A stretch of 64,000 bases of DNA, from assembly GCF_000959725.1 (NCBI RefSeq), contig NZ_CP009322.1:3472001-3536000 (forward strand), given 5' to 3'. The stretch comes from Burkholderia gladioli. Lineage in GTDB: Bacteria > Pseudomonadota > Gammaproteobacteria > Burkholderiales > Burkholderiaceae. The notes under the pieces were generated by a model. It was not told where the DNA came from. It did no database searches and worked only from the letters and a program-made list of their open reading frames with translations. The position numbers were made by a program, and so were the translations under genes. Positions within the stretch are counted from its first letter, which is position 1; each line of letters begins with the position of its first letter. Positions 1-10,016 of this stretch are shown here, in pieces.

Positions 1-708
1 GGCACCGACGTGGATACCGGCCAGGGCAATCGCAATGCGTTCTGGAGCAACACCGAGTTCCAGTCGGATACGGCCTGGCTGTGGTGGCAGATCGCGAATC
101 ACTTCAAGGGCAATACCACCGTGGCCGGCTACGACCTGATCAACGAACCGACCGGCGCGCCGAACAACAACGCCGTGTGGAGCGCCTATTCGCGCTTCTA
201 CAACAGCATCCGCAGCATCGATCCCGATCACATGATCTTCATCGAGGGCACCTGGGGCAACTGGAACTGGGACATGCTGCCGCCGCCCTCGCAATACGGC
301 TGGACCAACGTGGTCTACGAGATGCACGAGTACCAGTGGGGGGCGAACGGGAACGCCTCGGTGATCAAGAACGGCGCCGACAACCAGGCGCGCGACTTCG
401 CCAATCACGCCTCCTGGAACGTGCCGGGTTATGTGGGCGAGTTCAATGCCTTCTCGACCGACCCGAGCGTCTGGCAGTACTGCATCACGGCCTACAACAA
501 CGCCGGGCTGAGCTGGACGCAATGGGCCTACAAGGCCGTCAACGGCACCGCGCCGAACTACTGGGGCTGGTACGACCCGACCTTCTGGCCGGCGCGCCCG
601 AACGTGTCTACCGATTCGGCTTCCGAGATCGAGCGCAAGTGGCGGCTGTGGTCGACCAGCGCGACCTTCGCGAAGAACTCGGCGCTCAATATCAAGCCTT
701 CGTATTGA
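1..708 (+). CDS. Glycoside hydrolase family 5 (cellulase-like), C-terminal part, 5' end outside window
   Basis: The reading frame is open from the window edge, so the N-terminus is missing; about 235 codons remain. The fragment carries the GH5 acid/base motif LINEP (near residue 45 of the visible part), a downstream YEMHEY segment and the nucleophile strand GYVGEFNAF. This is the usual order in the GH5 (beta/alpha)8 barrel, which hydrolyses beta-1,4-glucans or related beta-glycans. Aromatic residues are abundant, as expected for a sugar-binding cleft. Substrate cannot be fixed from this part. It is probably exported, but the signal peptide would lie upstream of the window. It is not obviously operonic with the next gene, 148 bp downstream. 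Confidence 0.85.
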   Translation, partial: GTDVDTGQGNRNAFWSNTEFQSDTAWLWWQIANHFKGNTTVAGYDLINEPTGAPNNNAVWSAYSRFYNSIRSIDPDHMIFIEGTWGNWNWDMLPPPSQYGWTNVVYEMHEYQWGANGNASVIKNGADNQARDFANHASWNVPGYVGEFNAFSTDPSVWQYCITAYNNAGLSWTQWAYKAVNGTAPNYWGWYDPTFWPARPNVSTDSASEIERKWRLWSTSATFAKNSALNIKPSY

Positions 709-710
709 GA

Positions 711-732
711 AAAAAGGGCTCGCCCCTTTCTT
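711..732 (+). terminator. Weak hairpin after the GH5 gene
   Basis: A short stem AAAGGG / CCCTTT with a small loop follows the GH5 stop codon by a few bases and is followed by TCTT. It is short, so it is only a possible intrinsic terminator. Confidence 0.35.
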
Positions 733-856
733 CAGCCGAATCCCCGCGCGCCGCCTACGCAGCGCGCGCGATAAGGATCCCCGAAATCGGCATTTGAGCG
801 TGTATTTGCTGTCGATATAGTCGCAACTCGTTTTCTTCCTGCTGACGAGCCGAACC

Positions 857-2359
857 ATGTCGACCCTCGCTTTCGATCGCGCCGCGCCGGCGCAAGCCGA
901 TTCCGCCGCCGGCGCGCCCGAGCTGATCCGCTCGGCCCAGGACGTGGCGCGCCTGGCCAACCGCGGCGCCGCGTCCGGCGGCCACGCGCGCGCGGTGGTG
1001 GCGATCGCGCTGGGCGGCGTGTTCCTCGACGCCTACGACCTCACCTCGCTGGCCTACGGCATCAAGGACATCGCGCGCGAGTTCGCGCTGAGCCCGGTGC
1101 AGGTCGGCCTGGTGTCCTCGGCGATCACCTTCGGCGCGCTGGTGGGCGCCCTGGCCGGCGGCTACCTGACCGACCGGATCGGCCGCTATCGCGTGTTCAT
1201 GGCCGACATGGTGTTCTTCGTGGTCGCGGCGATCGCCGCCGGCCTGGCGCCGAATGCCTGGGTGCTGGCGATCTCGCGCTTCGTGATGGGGATCGGCGTC
1301 GGCCTCGACCTGCCGGTGGCGATGGCCTTCCTGGCCGAGTTCTCGCGCGTCTCGGGCAAGCGCAACAAGGCGTCCAGCATCGCCGCCTGGTGCCCGGCCT
1401 GGTACGCGGCCACCAGCGCCTGCTACCTGCTGATCCTCGGGCTCTATGCCGTCTTGCCCGATGCGCAGCTCGGCTGGCTGTGGCGCGTGGTGCTGGCCTT
1501 CGGCGCGGTGCCGGCGCTGGCGATCATCGCGGTGCGCAGCCGCTACATCAGCGAATCGCCGGTGTGGGCCGCCAATCAGGGCGACCTGGCGGGCGCGGCG
1601 CGCATCCTCAAGCGCTCGCACGGCATCGACGCGGTGGTGGCCGAGGGCGCCGAGCTCGGCACGCCGCGGCCCGCGCGCGCCTCGTGGCGCAGCTTCGCGG
1701 CCCTGTTCAATCCCACCTATCGCAAGCGCACCATCCTGACCCTGGTGATCGGCGGCGCGTCCTCGTTCGGCTACAACGCGATCGTCTACGGCCTGCCGGT
1801 GATCCTCGCCAGCTTCCTGAAGCAGGGGCCGCTCACCACTATCGTCGCCGCGCTGGCGCTGAACCTGCTGTTCGCCTTCGTGGGCGGCCTGATCGGCGTG
1901 CGCACGGCCGCCAGCATCGGCGCCTGGAAGATGACGGTGGCCGGCGTGGCCCTGCAGTTCGCGTCCTTGATCGGCCTGGCGCTGATCGGCAAGCCGAGCG
2001 GCGCGGCCCTGGTTGTCGGTGCGATCCTGCTGCTCGGCGCCTACCTGTTCGGGCAGGGCTTCGGCCCTGGCTCGCATTCGATGACCTACGCCACGCTCAG
2101 CTATCCCACCTCGCTGCGCGGCGTCGGCGTCGGCTTCTCGCAGACCGTCGCGCGCGGCCTGTCCACCGTGTCGCTGTTCCTGTTCCCGGTGCTGGCCGCC
2201 GCGCTCGGCACGCGCGTGTTCTGGCTGATCGCGCTGGCGCCGCTGGCCTCGCTGACGGCGCTCCTGCTGCTGCGCTGGGAGCCTTCCGGCTACGACATCG
2301 ACGCGGAAGACTATCGCGACGCCGAGCCGGCGGCCGCACTCGCGAAACAGGCTGCCTGA
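857..2359 (+). CDS. MFS transporter, 500 aa
   Basis: Major facilitator superfamily membrane protein. After a roughly 45-residue cytosolic N-terminus, hydrophobic segments of the expected number (about 12) follow. The loop 2-3 signature GGYLTDRIGRYR is clear, and SESPVW precedes the central loop, as in sugar/aromatic-acid type porters. An LD/AYD segment in helix 1 (VFLDAYDLTSL) recalls the DGFD or DAYD motif of proton-coupled sugar or aromatic acid symporters. The substrate is not determinable. It stands alone between the GH5 gene and a convergent pseudogene, so no operon partner helps. The start ATG has only a weak upstream purine stretch. Confidence 0.85.
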   Translation: MSTLAFDRAAPAQADSAAGAPELIRSAQDVARLANRGAASGGHARAVVAIALGGVFLDAYDLTSLAYGIKDIAREFALSPVQVGLVSSAITFGALVGALAGGYLTDRIGRYRVFMADMVFFVVAAIAAGLAPNAWVLAISRFVMGIGVGLDLPVAMAFLAEFSRVSGKRNKASSIAAWCPAWYAATSACYLLILGLYAVLPDAQLGWLWRVVLAFGAVPALAIIAVRSRYISESPVWAANQGDLAGAARILKRSHGIDAVVAEGAELGTPRPARASWRSFAALFNPTYRKRTILTLVIGGASSFGYNAIVYGLPVILASFLKQGPLTTIVAALALNLLFAFVGGLIGVRTAASIGAWKMTVAGVALQFASLIGLALIGKPSGAALVVGAILLLGAYLFGQGFGPGSHSMTYATLSYPTSLRGVGVGFSQTVARGLSTVSLFLFPVLAAALGTRVFWLIALAPLASLTALLLLRWEPSGYDIDAEDYRDAEPAAALAKQAA

Positions 2360-2364
2360 ACGAA

Positions 2365-2403
2365 AACGGCGCGCCGCGAGCCCGATGCCCGCGACGCGCC
2401 GTT
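2365..2403. terminator. Bidirectional hairpin between convergent genes
   Basis: AACGGCGCGCCGCG (2365-2378) pairs with CGCGACGCGCCGTT (2390-2403) with one mismatch, in the gap between the MFS gene and the convergent aldehyde dehydrogenase remnant. The GC-rich stem, with an A tract before it and T residues after, fits a shared terminator. Confidence 0.55.
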
Positions 2404-2425
2404 GTCCTCTTGCCGCCGTGCCCGA

Positions 2426-3102
2426 TCAGAACAGCCCGACCGGCCGCGCGTCGTAGCTCACCAGCAGGTTCTTGGTCTGCTGGTAATGGTCGAGCATCAT
2501 CTTGTGGGTCTCGCGCCCGATCCCCGATTGCTTGTAGCCGCCGAAGGCCGCGTGCGCCGGATACAGGTGATAGCAGTTGGTCCACACGCGGCCGGCCTTG
2601 ATGCCGCGCCCCACGCGATAGGCGCGGTTCGCGTCGCGCGTCCACAGCCCGGCGCCCAGGCCGAAGATGCTGTCGTTGGCGATCGCCAGTGCCTCGGCCT
2701 CGTCGCGGAAGGTGGTGACGGCGATCACCGGCCCGAAGATCTCCTCCTGGAACACGCGCATGCGGTTGTGCCCCTTCACCAGGGTCGGCTCCACGTAGTA
2801 GCCGCCGGCCAGCTCGCCCGCCAGCCTGCCCGGCGCGCCGCCGGCCAGGAACTGCGCGCCTTCCTCGCGCGCGATCGTCAGGTAGCCGAGGATCTTGTCT
2901 ATTGCTGCTCGGGAACCTGCGCGCCGATGGTGGTCTCGGTATCGAACGGATCGCCCTGGCGGATCCGCTTCACGCGTTCGATCACGCGCTCCATGAAGGG
3001 TTCGTAGATCGATTCCTGCACCAGCGCGCGCGACGGGCAGGTGCAGATCTCGCCCTGGTTCAGGAAGCCGAGCACCAGCCCTTCGGCTGAGACGAGAAGC
3101 GC
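2426..3102 (-). pseudogene. Aldehyde dehydrogenase remnant (C-terminal half, 5' truncated and frameshifted)
   Basis: The minus strand encodes the C-terminal part of an NAD-dependent aldehyde dehydrogenase (acetaldehyde dehydrogenase type). It begins in the middle of the catalytic domain at about [18 protein letters not shown], which includes the catalytic Cys, and runs to a normal C-terminus. The usual N-terminal 280 or so residues (NAD-binding domain) are absent. The DNA upstream is instead the end of the PIG-L gene, whose stop codon lies at the junction. A second lesion is a one-base deletion near 2900: the frame reads ...[11 protein letters not shown] then stops, while the next frame continues DKILGYL. 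It is therefore non-functional, left by a rearrangement that joined it to the zinc operon. Confidence 0.85.
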
Positions 3103-3981
3103 TCAGCGCGCGTCGAGCGGCGGAAACAGCTCGCGCAGGTCGGCGCCGCCGTCGAGGATGGCGCGCCGTTCGACGGTTTCGATCGCCCGCCCGCTCCATC
3201 GATCCACGCGATACAGCGCGCCGAACGGGAAGGACGGCGGCTGCGCGCCGGCGCCGGGCACGTTCTCGCCGCCGCGCCGCACCGAGTCGGACAGCCAGGA
3301 AGCCAGGCGCAGGTGATAGGGATTGCGCGCGATCTCGCCGCGATGGCAGAGCAGGGCATCGAGCAGGGTGGCGACCTCGGCCTTGCGCAGTTCCAACAGC
3401 AGGTTGGGATCATCCAGCGTGCCCCAGAACTCGGTCTGTGCCAGCCACAGCGGCCGTTCGTATCGCTGCAGGGCGTCGAGCACCAGCCGGTGCACGCCGA
3501 TATGGGTGGCCGAGCCGTCGCGCGCATTCGGGAACATCAACAGGCGCGGACGATACCGGTCGAGCAGCGCGGCCAGCAGCGCGACGTCGCGTTCCCAACT
3601 GATCGGGTCGGCATGGCGGCGCGCCTCGCTGATCGGCTCGCGGCCCGCGAAGCCGGCATCGGCCAGCGCGAAGCCGAGCCGCCCGCAGGCCTGGCTCAGT
3701 TCGCACCAGCGCGCCTCGCGGCGCTCGACGCGGCTGCCGAGCGTGGCCGCCAGGTTCAGCACCGCGTAACCGGCCTCGCGACGCAGGCGCAGCGCGAGAC
3801 CGCCCACCAGGCACTCGTCGTCGGGATGCGGCGAAACCAGCATCGCCAGCGGGCGATCATGATCGAGGTCGATCGAAGGCAGCGGGCCGGCCGGCTCGGG
3901 CATCGGCAGCCGCGCTTGCAGCAGGCGATCGAAGGCATCCAGGTAGTCGATCACGCCGTCGGCCGGCCGCGTTTGGTTCAT
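3103..3981 (-). CDS. PIG-L (LmbE-like) family deacetylase, 292 aa
   Basis: The N-terminal third contains the family metal site HPDDE (in [14 protein letters not shown]), and a second metal-ligand region THIGVHRLV lies further on. PIG-L proteins are Zn-dependent N-acetyl hydrolases acting on GlcNAc-type or thiol-sugar substrates (MshB, BshB, LmbE). Start at MNQTRP was chosen because its ATG overlaps the TGA of the upstream methyltransferase gene (ATGA), indicating translational coupling in the zur operon. An upstream start in the same frame would overlap that gene heavily. The C-terminal part beyond the catalytic domain has a lineage-specific sequence. It is the last intact gene of the operon, followed immediately by the aldehyde dehydrogenase remnant. 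Substrate unknown. Confidence 0.85.
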   Translation of the reverse strand: MNQTRPADGVIDYLDAFDRLLQARLPMPEPAGPLPSIDLDHDRPLAMLVSPHPDDECLVGGLALRLRREAGYAVLNLAATLGSRVERREARWCELSQACGRLGFALADAGFAGREPISEARRHADPISWERDVALLAALLDRYRPRLLMFPNARDGSATHIGVHRLVLDALQRYERPLWLAQTEFWGTLDDPNLLLELRKAEVATLLDALLCHRGEIARNPYHLRLASWLSDSVRRGGENVPGAGAQPPSFPFGALYRVDRWSGRAIETVERRAILDGGADLRELFPPLDAR

Positions 3982-5039
3982 GCCTCGGGCTCCGCCGCGA
4001 CGGGCCGGCCGGGCAGCGCGCGCGGCGCCTTGCTGCGCATCACCCGCGCGATCGCGGCGATGTGCTCGGGCGTGGTTCCGCAGCAGCCGCCGGCGATATT
4101 GAGCAGGCCGGCCTCGGCGAATTCGCCGAGCAGGCTGGAGGTGACGTCGGGCGTTTCGTCGAAGCCGGTCTCGCTCATCGGGTTCGGCAGCCCCGCGTTC
4201 GGGTAGCAGGAGATATAGGTCTCGCAATGCTTGGCCAGCTCGGCCAGGTAAGGCCGCATCAGCGCGGCGCCCATCGCGCAGTTCAGGCCGAAGGTGAGCG
4301 GGCGCGCATGGCGCAGCGAATTCCAGAACGCTTCCACGGTCTGCCCCGACAGCACGCGCCCCGAGGCATCGGTGACCGTGCTGGAGATCATGATCGGCAG
4401 CCGCTCGCCGGTCTGCTCGAACAGCTCGTCGAGCGCGAACAGCGCGGCCTTGGCATTGAGCGTGTCGAACACGGTTTCGACCAGGAACAGGTCCACACCG
4501 CCTTCGAGCAGCGCCGCCGCCTGCTGGTGATAGGCCTCGCGCAGCTCGTCGAAGCTGACGTTGCGCGCGCCGGGATCGTTCACGTCGGGCGAGATGCTGG
4601 CCGTGCGCGGCGTGGGCCCCATCGCGCCGGCCACGTAGCGCGGCTGCCCGGGCGCGGCATGGCGGTCGGCCGAGTCGCGCGCGAGCCGCGCCGATTCGAG
4701 GTTCATCTCGCGCACCAGCGCTTCGAGGCCGTAGTCGGCCTGCGCGATCGAGGTCGCGCCGAAGGTATTGGTCTCCGCGATATCGGCGCCGGCCGCGAAA
4801 TAGGCGTCGTGGATCTCGCGGATCAACTGCGGCCGCGTCAGCGACAGCAGCTCGTTGTTGCCCTTCAGGTCGCGCGGGTAGTCGCGAAAGCGGTCGCCGC
4901 GGAACTCGGCCTCGCCCAGGCGCTCGCGCTGGATCATGGTGCCCATCGCGCCGTCGAGGATCGCGATGCGCGCCTGCAGCAGCCGCGCCAGCCCGGCGCC
5001 GCGTGTGTAGTCGATGTCGATGGCGGGATGCCGGGCCAT
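3978..5039 (-). CDS. Homocysteine S-methyltransferase domain protein (MetH N-terminal domain only), 353 aa
   Basis: This corresponds to the homocysteine-binding barrel of cobalamin-dependent methionine synthase and ends where that domain ends; the folate, cobalamin and reactivation domains are absent. Visible hallmarks are the DGAMGTMIQ start of the barrel, ETNTFGA, a Cys in FGLNCAMG and the paired Cys of [10 protein letters not shown]. These three Cys are the zinc ligands that activate homocysteine. The MARHPAID start gives the family-typical N-terminus; an upstream in-frame Met would run into hisI. It overlaps the PIG-L gene by four bases and follows hisI by 25 bp. A freestanding domain may pair with a separate MetH half encoded elsewhere, a split arrangement known in Burkholderia, or use another methyl donor. 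Confidence 0.85.
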   Translation of the reverse strand: MARHPAIDIDYTRGAGLARLLQARIAILDGAMGTMIQRERLGEAEFRGDRFRDYPRDLKGNNELLSLTRPQLIREIHDAYFAAGADIAETNTFGATSIAQADYGLEALVREMNLESARLARDSADRHAAPGQPRYVAGAMGPTPRTASISPDVNDPGARNVSFDELREAYHQQAAALLEGGVDLFLVETVFDTLNAKAALFALDELFEQTGERLPIMISSTVTDASGRVLSGQTVEAFWNSLRHARPLTFGLNCAMGAALMRPYLAELAKHCETYISCYPNAGLPNPMSETGFDETPDVTSSLLGEFAEAGLLNIAGGCCGTTPEHIAAIARVMRSKAPRALPGRPVAAEPEA

Positions 5040-5064
5040 GATGGTCCTCGTGCGGGTTCGATGG

Positions 5065-5571
5065 TTACAGGATCGTCGGATTGGGCGCGTCGCCGTACAT
5101 CTGCAGCGGATCGAAGGTCTTCCGCGCCTCGGTGAAGACCAGCGCCGGGTCCTGCTCGTGTTGCGCGCCGACCGGCACGCGCCGATAGAAGCAGGAGCGG
5201 TAGCCGACATGGCAGCTCGCCCCGGAGCCGGCCACGCTCACGCGCAGCCAGACGGCGTCCTGGTCGTCGTCGATGCGCATCTCCTCGACGCGCTGCACCA
5301 GGCCGCTGGTGGCGCCCTTGCGCCACAGCGCCTGCCGCGAGCGGCTCCAGTAATGCGCCTCGCCGCTGCGGATGGTCAGCGCCAGCGCCTCGCGGTTCAT
5401 GTAGCCGAGCATCAGCACCTCGCCGCTGGCGGCCTCGGTGGTGATGCAGGCGATCAGGCCGTCGCGGTCGAAGCGCGGCGCGAGGGCATGGCCCTCCTCG
5501 ACCTGCTCGATCGAATCGCGCGAGGCCAGCGTCACGCCCTCGCTCGCCGTGTCCTTGGGTATCTGGCTCAT
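5065..5571 (-). CDS. hisI: Phosphoribosyl-AMP cyclohydrolase paralogue (HisI-like), 168 aa
   Basis: HisI opens the adenine ring of phosphoribosyl-AMP in histidine synthesis and normally binds zinc through three Cys. The family core is present ([25 protein letters not shown], and [12 protein letters not shown] with two of the ligand Cys at about residues 120 and 127). The third ligand, the Cys of the usual LDCDxDA motif, is replaced: the segment reads RIDDDQDAV, with Asp at about residue 102. The Asp residues that bind magnesium remain. Loss of a zinc Cys fits the zinc-independent HisI2 type seen in Zur regulons. The gene overlaps thrS by four bases and sits inside the zur operon. Confidence 0.88.
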   Translation of the reverse strand: MSQIPKDTASEGVTLASRDSIEQVEEGHALAPRFDRDGLIACITTEAASGEVLMLGYMNREALALTIRSGEAHYWSRSRQALWRKGATSGLVQRVEEMRIDDDQDAVWLRVSVAGSGASCHVGYRSCFYRRVPVGAQHEQDPALVFTEARKTFDPLQMYGDAPNPTIL

Positions 5572-7616
5572 TGCAATGCTCCTGTCGTGTTCGGGGTATG
5601 CAGTCCGACGCGCGCGAACAGCGCCTGCCGTGCCGCGATGCGCGCGGCCTGGTCGGGTGCCTGGCATTCGTTGACCAGCAGCGCGACGGCCTGCGCGAGC
5701 GGCAGCGTGCCGAGGTCGAGCCCGCCGCGCGAGCGAATCGCGATGCTGCCGGTTTCGCGTTCCCGGGCGCCGGCCACCAGCAGGAATGGAATCCGCTGCA
5801 GGGTCTGCTCGCGGATCTTGTAGCCGATCTTCTCGCGACGCACGTCCGCCTCGGCGCGCAGGCCGGAGGCGGCCAGCCATTGCGCCACGTCGCGCGCGTA
5901 GTCGGCGTGTTCCTCGCTGATCGACAGCACCATCGCCTGAACCGGCGCGAGCCAGGGCGGCAGCTTGCCGGCGTGATGCTCGATCAGGATGCCGATGAAA
6001 CGCTCCAGCGAGCCGAACAGCGCGCGGTGCAGCATCACGGGCCGCTTGCGCTGGCCATCCTCGTCGACGTACTCGATGCCGAAGCGCTCGGGCAGGTTCA
6101 TGTCGACCTGCAGCGTGCCGCATTGCCAGTCGCGGCCGATCGCGTCGCGCAGCACGAATTCGAGCTTGGGGCCGTAGAACGCGCCTTCGCCGGGGTTGAG
6201 CCGGTAATCCAGGCCCATCGCGTCGAGCGCGTTCACCAGCGCGCCTTCCAGGCGATCCCAGGTGGCCTCGTCGCCCATCCGGTTCGCGGGCCGCGTGGAG
6301 AGTTTGATGCGCACGTCCTCGAAGCCGAATTGCCGGTAGATGTCGAGCACCAGCGCCACCACGGCGCGGCATTCCTGGTCCATCTGCGCGGGCGTGCAAT
6401 AGATGTGGGCGTCGTCCTGCGTGAAGTGGCGCACGCGCAGCAGCCCATGCAGCGCGCCCGAAGGCTCGTAGCGATGCACCTTGCCGAACTCGCCCATGCG
6501 GATCGGCAGGTCGCGATAGCTCTTCAGGCCGTGGCGGTACAGCAGCACGCTGCCGGGGCAGTTCATCGGCTTGAGCGCGAGCGAGCGGCCGTCCTCGGTG
6601 GCGGTGGTGAACATGTGGTCGCGATAGTTGAGCCAGTGGCCCGAGATCTCCCACAGGCTGCGATCCATCACGTCGGGCGAGTTGACCTCGACATAAGCGG
6701 CTTCCTCCTGGCGGCGGCGCATGTAGGCGATCAGCTCGCGGAACACGGTCCAGCCGCGCGGATGCCAGAACACCGCGCCGGGCGCGTCCTCCTGGAAGTG
6801 GAACAGGTCGAGCTCGCGGCCGAGCCGGCGATGGTCGCGCCGCTCGGCTTCCTCCAGCCGCTCGAGATGGGCCGCGAGCTGGCGCGCGTCGGCCCAGGCG
6901 GTGCCGTAGATGCGTTGCAGCTGGGGGTTGCGCGCGTCTCCGCGCCAGTAGGCGCCGGCCAGGCGCGTAAGCTTGAAGGCCTTGAGGAAACGCGTGTTCG
7001 GCACGTGCGGGCCGCGGCACATGTCGACATATTCCTGGTGGAAATAGAGGTTCATCGCCGCGACCTCGGGCATCGCCTCGATCAGGCGCAGCTTGTAGGC
7101 CTCGCCGCGCTCGTGGAACAGGCGGATCGCCTCCTCGCGCGGCAGCACGCGCTTGATCACCTCGTAGTCTAGGTCGATCAGTTCGCGCATGCGCTGCTCG
7201 ATGGCGGCCAGATCCTCGGGCGTGAAGGGGCGCGGATAGGCGATGTCGTAGTAGAAACCGTCCTCGATCACCGGGCCGATCACCATGTTCGCGTCCGGGT
7301 AGAGCTGCTTGACCGCGTGGCCGAGCAGGTGGGCGCAGGAGTGGCAGATGATCGCGAGCCCTTCCTCGTCGGCGGGCGTGATGACGCGCAGCCTCGCATC
7401 GTGCTCGATGGCGTCGCCGAGATCGACGAGCCGGCCGTCGAGTTCGCCGGCGACGGCGCGCCTGGCCAGGCCGGGGCCGATCGCGGCGGCCACCTCGGCC
7501 ACCGTGGTGCCTGTCGCGAAGCCGCGATGCGAGCCATCGGGCAGGGTGAGGTCGATGGGTTCGGCCGGGGCGGAAGGAATCATGGCTTCGGGAAACGGAG
7601 AGGGGGGAGGCGTCAT
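5568..7616 (-). CDS. thrS: Threonyl-tRNA synthetase paralogue, 682 aa
   Basis: Class II aminoacyl-tRNA synthetase with the full ThrRS layout: N-terminal TGS-like domain (about residues 15-75), editing domain with [11 protein letters not shown] (HxxxH), catalytic core with [21 protein letters not shown] and [12 protein letters not shown], and a C-terminal anticodon-binding domain. The zinc ligands expected in ThrRS (Cys of MNCPG, His of DDAHIY, His of LHRAL) are all present, so it is not an obvious zinc-free variant. The ATG at 7616 overlaps the cysS stop (ATGA). Placement in the zur operon points to a backup synthetase made under zinc limitation; zur-linked ThrS paralogues are known in other bacteria. 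Confidence 0.92.
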   Translation of the reverse strand: MTPPPSPFPEAMIPSAPAEPIDLTLPDGSHRGFATGTTVAEVAAAIGPGLARRAVAGELDGRLVDLGDAIEHDARLRVITPADEEGLAIICHSCAHLLGHAVKQLYPDANMVIGPVIEDGFYYDIAYPRPFTPEDLAAIEQRMRELIDLDYEVIKRVLPREEAIRLFHERGEAYKLRLIEAMPEVAAMNLYFHQEYVDMCRGPHVPNTRFLKAFKLTRLAGAYWRGDARNPQLQRIYGTAWADARQLAAHLERLEEAERRDHRRLGRELDLFHFQEDAPGAVFWHPRGWTVFRELIAYMRRRQEEAAYVEVNSPDVMDRSLWEISGHWLNYRDHMFTTATEDGRSLALKPMNCPGSVLLYRHGLKSYRDLPIRMGEFGKVHRYEPSGALHGLLRVRHFTQDDAHIYCTPAQMDQECRAVVALVLDIYRQFGFEDVRIKLSTRPANRMGDEATWDRLEGALVNALDAMGLDYRLNPGEGAFYGPKLEFVLRDAIGRDWQCGTLQVDMNLPERFGIEYVDEDGQRKRPVMLHRALFGSLERFIGILIEHHAGKLPPWLAPVQAMVLSISEEHADYARDVAQWLAASGLRAEADVRREKIGYKIREQTLQRIPFLLVAGARERETGSIAIRSRGGLDLGTLPLAQAVALLVNECQAPDQAARIAARQALFARVGLHTPNTTGALQ

Positions 7617-9043
7617 GACTGCACCTCGTGATCGGCGAAGCGCCATCGCGTGCCTTGCGGCGTGTCCTCGAGCAGCACGCCGCCGTGGTCGAGTTCCTGG
7701 CGCAGCGCGTCGGCGCGGGCGAAGTCGCGACGCTGGCGCGCGGCATCGCGCTCGGCCACCAGCGCCTCGGCGCGCTCGGGCGTCAGCGGCGCATGGCGCG
7801 GATCGCGGGACTGGTGGCGCAGCGCGGCGAGGGCGCTCGGAGCGTGCTGCCGTAGCAGCCCGAGCAGCGCCGCGGAGGTGCGCAGCCGCGCCGCGGCCTC
7901 GCGCTGCTCGTCGGGATCGGTGGCGTGGGCGAGCTGCGATACGAGCTCGTGCAGGCGGCTGATCGCGAGCGGCACGTTGAGGTCGTCGCGCAGCGCGGCC
8001 AGCACCAGCGCATCGGGCTCGACGGCCTGGGCCGGAGCAGGCCCGCCGTCGTGCGCCTCGACACAGGCCAGCGCGCCGTACCAGCGCGTCAGCGTCTGCC
8101 GCGCCTGAGCCAGGCGCCGCGCGTTCCAGTGCAGCGGATTACGGTAATGCGTGGCCAGCAGCGCGAAACGGATCGCCTCGCCGGGCGCCTCGGCCAGCAG
8201 CTCGCGCACCAGCAGCACGTTGCCGAGCGACTTCGACATCTTCTGGCCGTCGACGGTGACGAAGCTGTTGTGCACCCAGGTCCGGCAATACAGCGCGTCG
8301 TGGGCGCAACTGCCTTGCGCGATCTCGTTCTCGTGATGCGGGAAGATCAGGTCCTGGCCGCCGCCGTGGATGTCGATGGTATGGCCGAGGTGGCGGCCGA
8401 TCATCGCCGTGCATTCGACGTGCCAGCCGGGGCGCCCGCGGCCCCAGGGGCTGTCCCAGCCGGGCAGCTCGGGCGTCGAGGGCTTCCACAGCACGAAGTC
8501 GAGCGGATCGCGCTTGTAGGGCGCCACCTCGACGCGCGCGCCGGCGATCATGTCCTCGGTGCGGCGGCCCGAGAGCTGGCCGTAGTCGGCGTAGGAGGGC
8601 ACATGGAACAGCACGTGGCCTTCCGCGACATAGGCATGGCCGCGCACGATCAAGGTTTCGATCAGGGCGACGATCTCGGGGATGTGCTCGGTGACGCGCG
8701 GTTCCAGGTCGGGCGCGAGCACGCCCAGCGCCTGCATGTCCTCGTGATAGGCCGCGATGTAGCGTTCGGTGATCGCGCCGATCGGCAAGGCCGCGGCGGC
8801 CGCGGCCGCGTTGATCTTGTCGTCGACGTCGGTGAAGTTGCGCGCGTAGACCAGCTCGCGATAGTCGTGGCGCAGCAGGCGCGCCAGCACGTCGAACACC
8901 ACCGCCGGCCGCGCGTTGCCGATGTGCGCGAAGTTGTAGACGGTGGGGCCGCAGACGTACATCGTGGCGCGATCGGGCCGGGAGGTCCGAAGGACTTCCT
9001 TGCGGCGCGTGAGCGTGTTGTACAGGCGGATCGCGTCGCTCAT
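7613..9043 (-). CDS. cysS: Cysteinyl-tRNA synthetase paralogue, 476 aa
   Basis: Class I synthetase of normal length. It shows the N-terminal [15 protein letters not shown] (HIGH region and first zinc ligand Cys), WHVECTAM (second Cys), [10 protein letters not shown] (His and Glu ligands) and KMSKSLGN (KMSKS loop), then the helical and anticodon-binding C-terminus. All four expected zinc ligands are retained. It is joined by ATGA overlaps to folE2 upstream and thrS downstream. The full-length C-terminus argues for a real CysRS rather than an MshC-type cysteine ligase, which is a shorter relative. Likely expressed under zinc starvation from the zur promoter. Confidence 0.92.
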   Translation of the reverse strand: MSDAIRLYNTLTRRKEVLRTSRPDRATMYVCGPTVYNFAHIGNARPAVVFDVLARLLRHDYRELVYARNFTDVDDKINAAAAAAALPIGAITERYIAAYHEDMQALGVLAPDLEPRVTEHIPEIVALIETLIVRGHAYVAEGHVLFHVPSYADYGQLSGRRTEDMIAGARVEVAPYKRDPLDFVLWKPSTPELPGWDSPWGRGRPGWHVECTAMIGRHLGHTIDIHGGGQDLIFPHHENEIAQGSCAHDALYCRTWVHNSFVTVDGQKMSKSLGNVLLVRELLAEAPGEAIRFALLATHYRNPLHWNARRLAQARQTLTRWYGALACVEAHDGGPAPAQAVEPDALVLAALRDDLNVPLAISRLHELVSQLAHATDPDEQREAAARLRTSAALLGLLRQHAPSALAALRHQSRDPRHAPLTPERAEALVAERDAARQRRDFARADALRQELDHGGVLLEDTPQGTRWRFADHEVQS

Positions 9044-9957
9044 GGCTGGCCTCCTCCCGCTCGCGCCGGCACGGACCAGGCCGCCGCGTCGTGCGGATGC
9101 AGGCTTTCCAGGTGTCGCACATGCACGTGCGCGCCGCCGAGGCTGGCGAGCGCGGCCTGGATGCGCCGCGCGGCGTCCTCGACGAACATCAGGTTGGCGC
9201 CGTTCAGCGCCGCGAAGGCCTGTTCGTCGGCGCGCTTGACCGCCGTCTGCACCGGCGTGGCGACGGCCGCCTCGACGCGGTCGATCAGCGAGAGCAGGCC
9301 GAAGTCGCGCGCATCGGCGGCGATATCGATACTCACCTCGGCCTCGCTGCGCTGGCTGTGCGGCGTGGCCAAGGTGGCATGACGCTTCAGCCAGGCGGCG
9401 ACTTCCGCCGGGTCGAGCGCGGTGCTCGCTTCGAAGTCCTTGAGGAAGGCCTGCTCCACCAGTTGCCTCGACAGCGCCGCCGAGCACGGGCAGGTCGACG
9501 AATAGGCGACCGTGACGCGCGCATGCAGGCTCGGGCGGCCGTCGATCAGCGTCGCGTCGATGCGCACCGGATAGGCTTTCCAGCCCGACAGACCCTCGGT
9601 GACGAGGGCCGGGCGGCGCGTCAGCAGCTCGGCCCGCAGGCGCAGGCGTGCATTGCGGCTGTCGCAGTCGCGATGGCTGTCGACCATCGCCTGCAGCAGC
9701 GCGACCAGGCCGGCGGGCGACAGCGCCTCGTCGTGCCCGAGCGTGTCGAGCAGGCGATAGAGGCGCGACATGTGGATGCCCTTGACCTGCGGGGCGGGCA
9801 GATCGACCTGCACGTCGGCGCGCGCGTGCAGGGCGCGCCGATAGCCGGGCTCGTCGATCGTGACGGGAAGGTCGATCTGCTGCATGCCGACCCAGGCCAG
9901 CGGGCTCAGGCTGGGCGCGAGGTCGGTCAGGGAGACGTCGGGAAGGGCTGCGTTCAT
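9040..9957 (-). CDS. folE2: GTP cyclohydrolase FolE2 (type IB), 305 aa
   Basis: Catalyses the first step of folate synthesis, GTP to dihydroneopterin triphosphate. Type IB enzymes can use metals other than zinc and replace the zinc enzyme FolE when zinc is scarce. The sequence has the family active-site Cys in [10 protein letters not shown], a His soon after the helix ([13 protein letters not shown]) and the metal-ligand region following SEAEVSID. The start at 9957 leaves 59 bp after the upstream GTPase gene, the largest gap within the operon, but no AT-rich promoter is evident there. Overlap with cysS (ATGA) implies coupled translation. Confidence 0.93.
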   Translation of the reverse strand: MNAALPDVSLTDLAPSLSPLAWVGMQQIDLPVTIDEPGYRRALHARADVQVDLPAPQVKGIHMSRLYRLLDTLGHDEALSPAGLVALLQAMVDSHRDCDSRNARLRLRAELLTRRPALVTEGLSGWKAYPVRIDATLIDGRPSLHARVTVAYSSTCPCSAALSRQLVEQAFLKDFEASTALDPAEVAAWLKRHATLATPHSQRSEAEVSIDIAADARDFGLLSLIDRVEAAVATPVQTAVKRADEQAFAALNGANLMFVEDAARRIQAALASLGGAHVHVRHLESLHPHDAAAWSVPARAGGGQP

Positions 9958-10016
9958 GCTCTCGGTTCGGTGGAGATGCGTCCCCACCCGGTCTGGAGCA
10001 AGGAACGCTGGTTCGA

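Noticed and set aside
5065..7746. An 893-residue fusion containing HisI
   Set aside because: Everything before the MSQIPKDT start is the thrS gene in the wrong frame.
5568..9043. Idea that the ThrS and CysS paralogues are zinc-free enzymes
   Set aside because: All expected zinc ligands are visible in both, so only HisI and FolE2 fit zinc independence by sequence.
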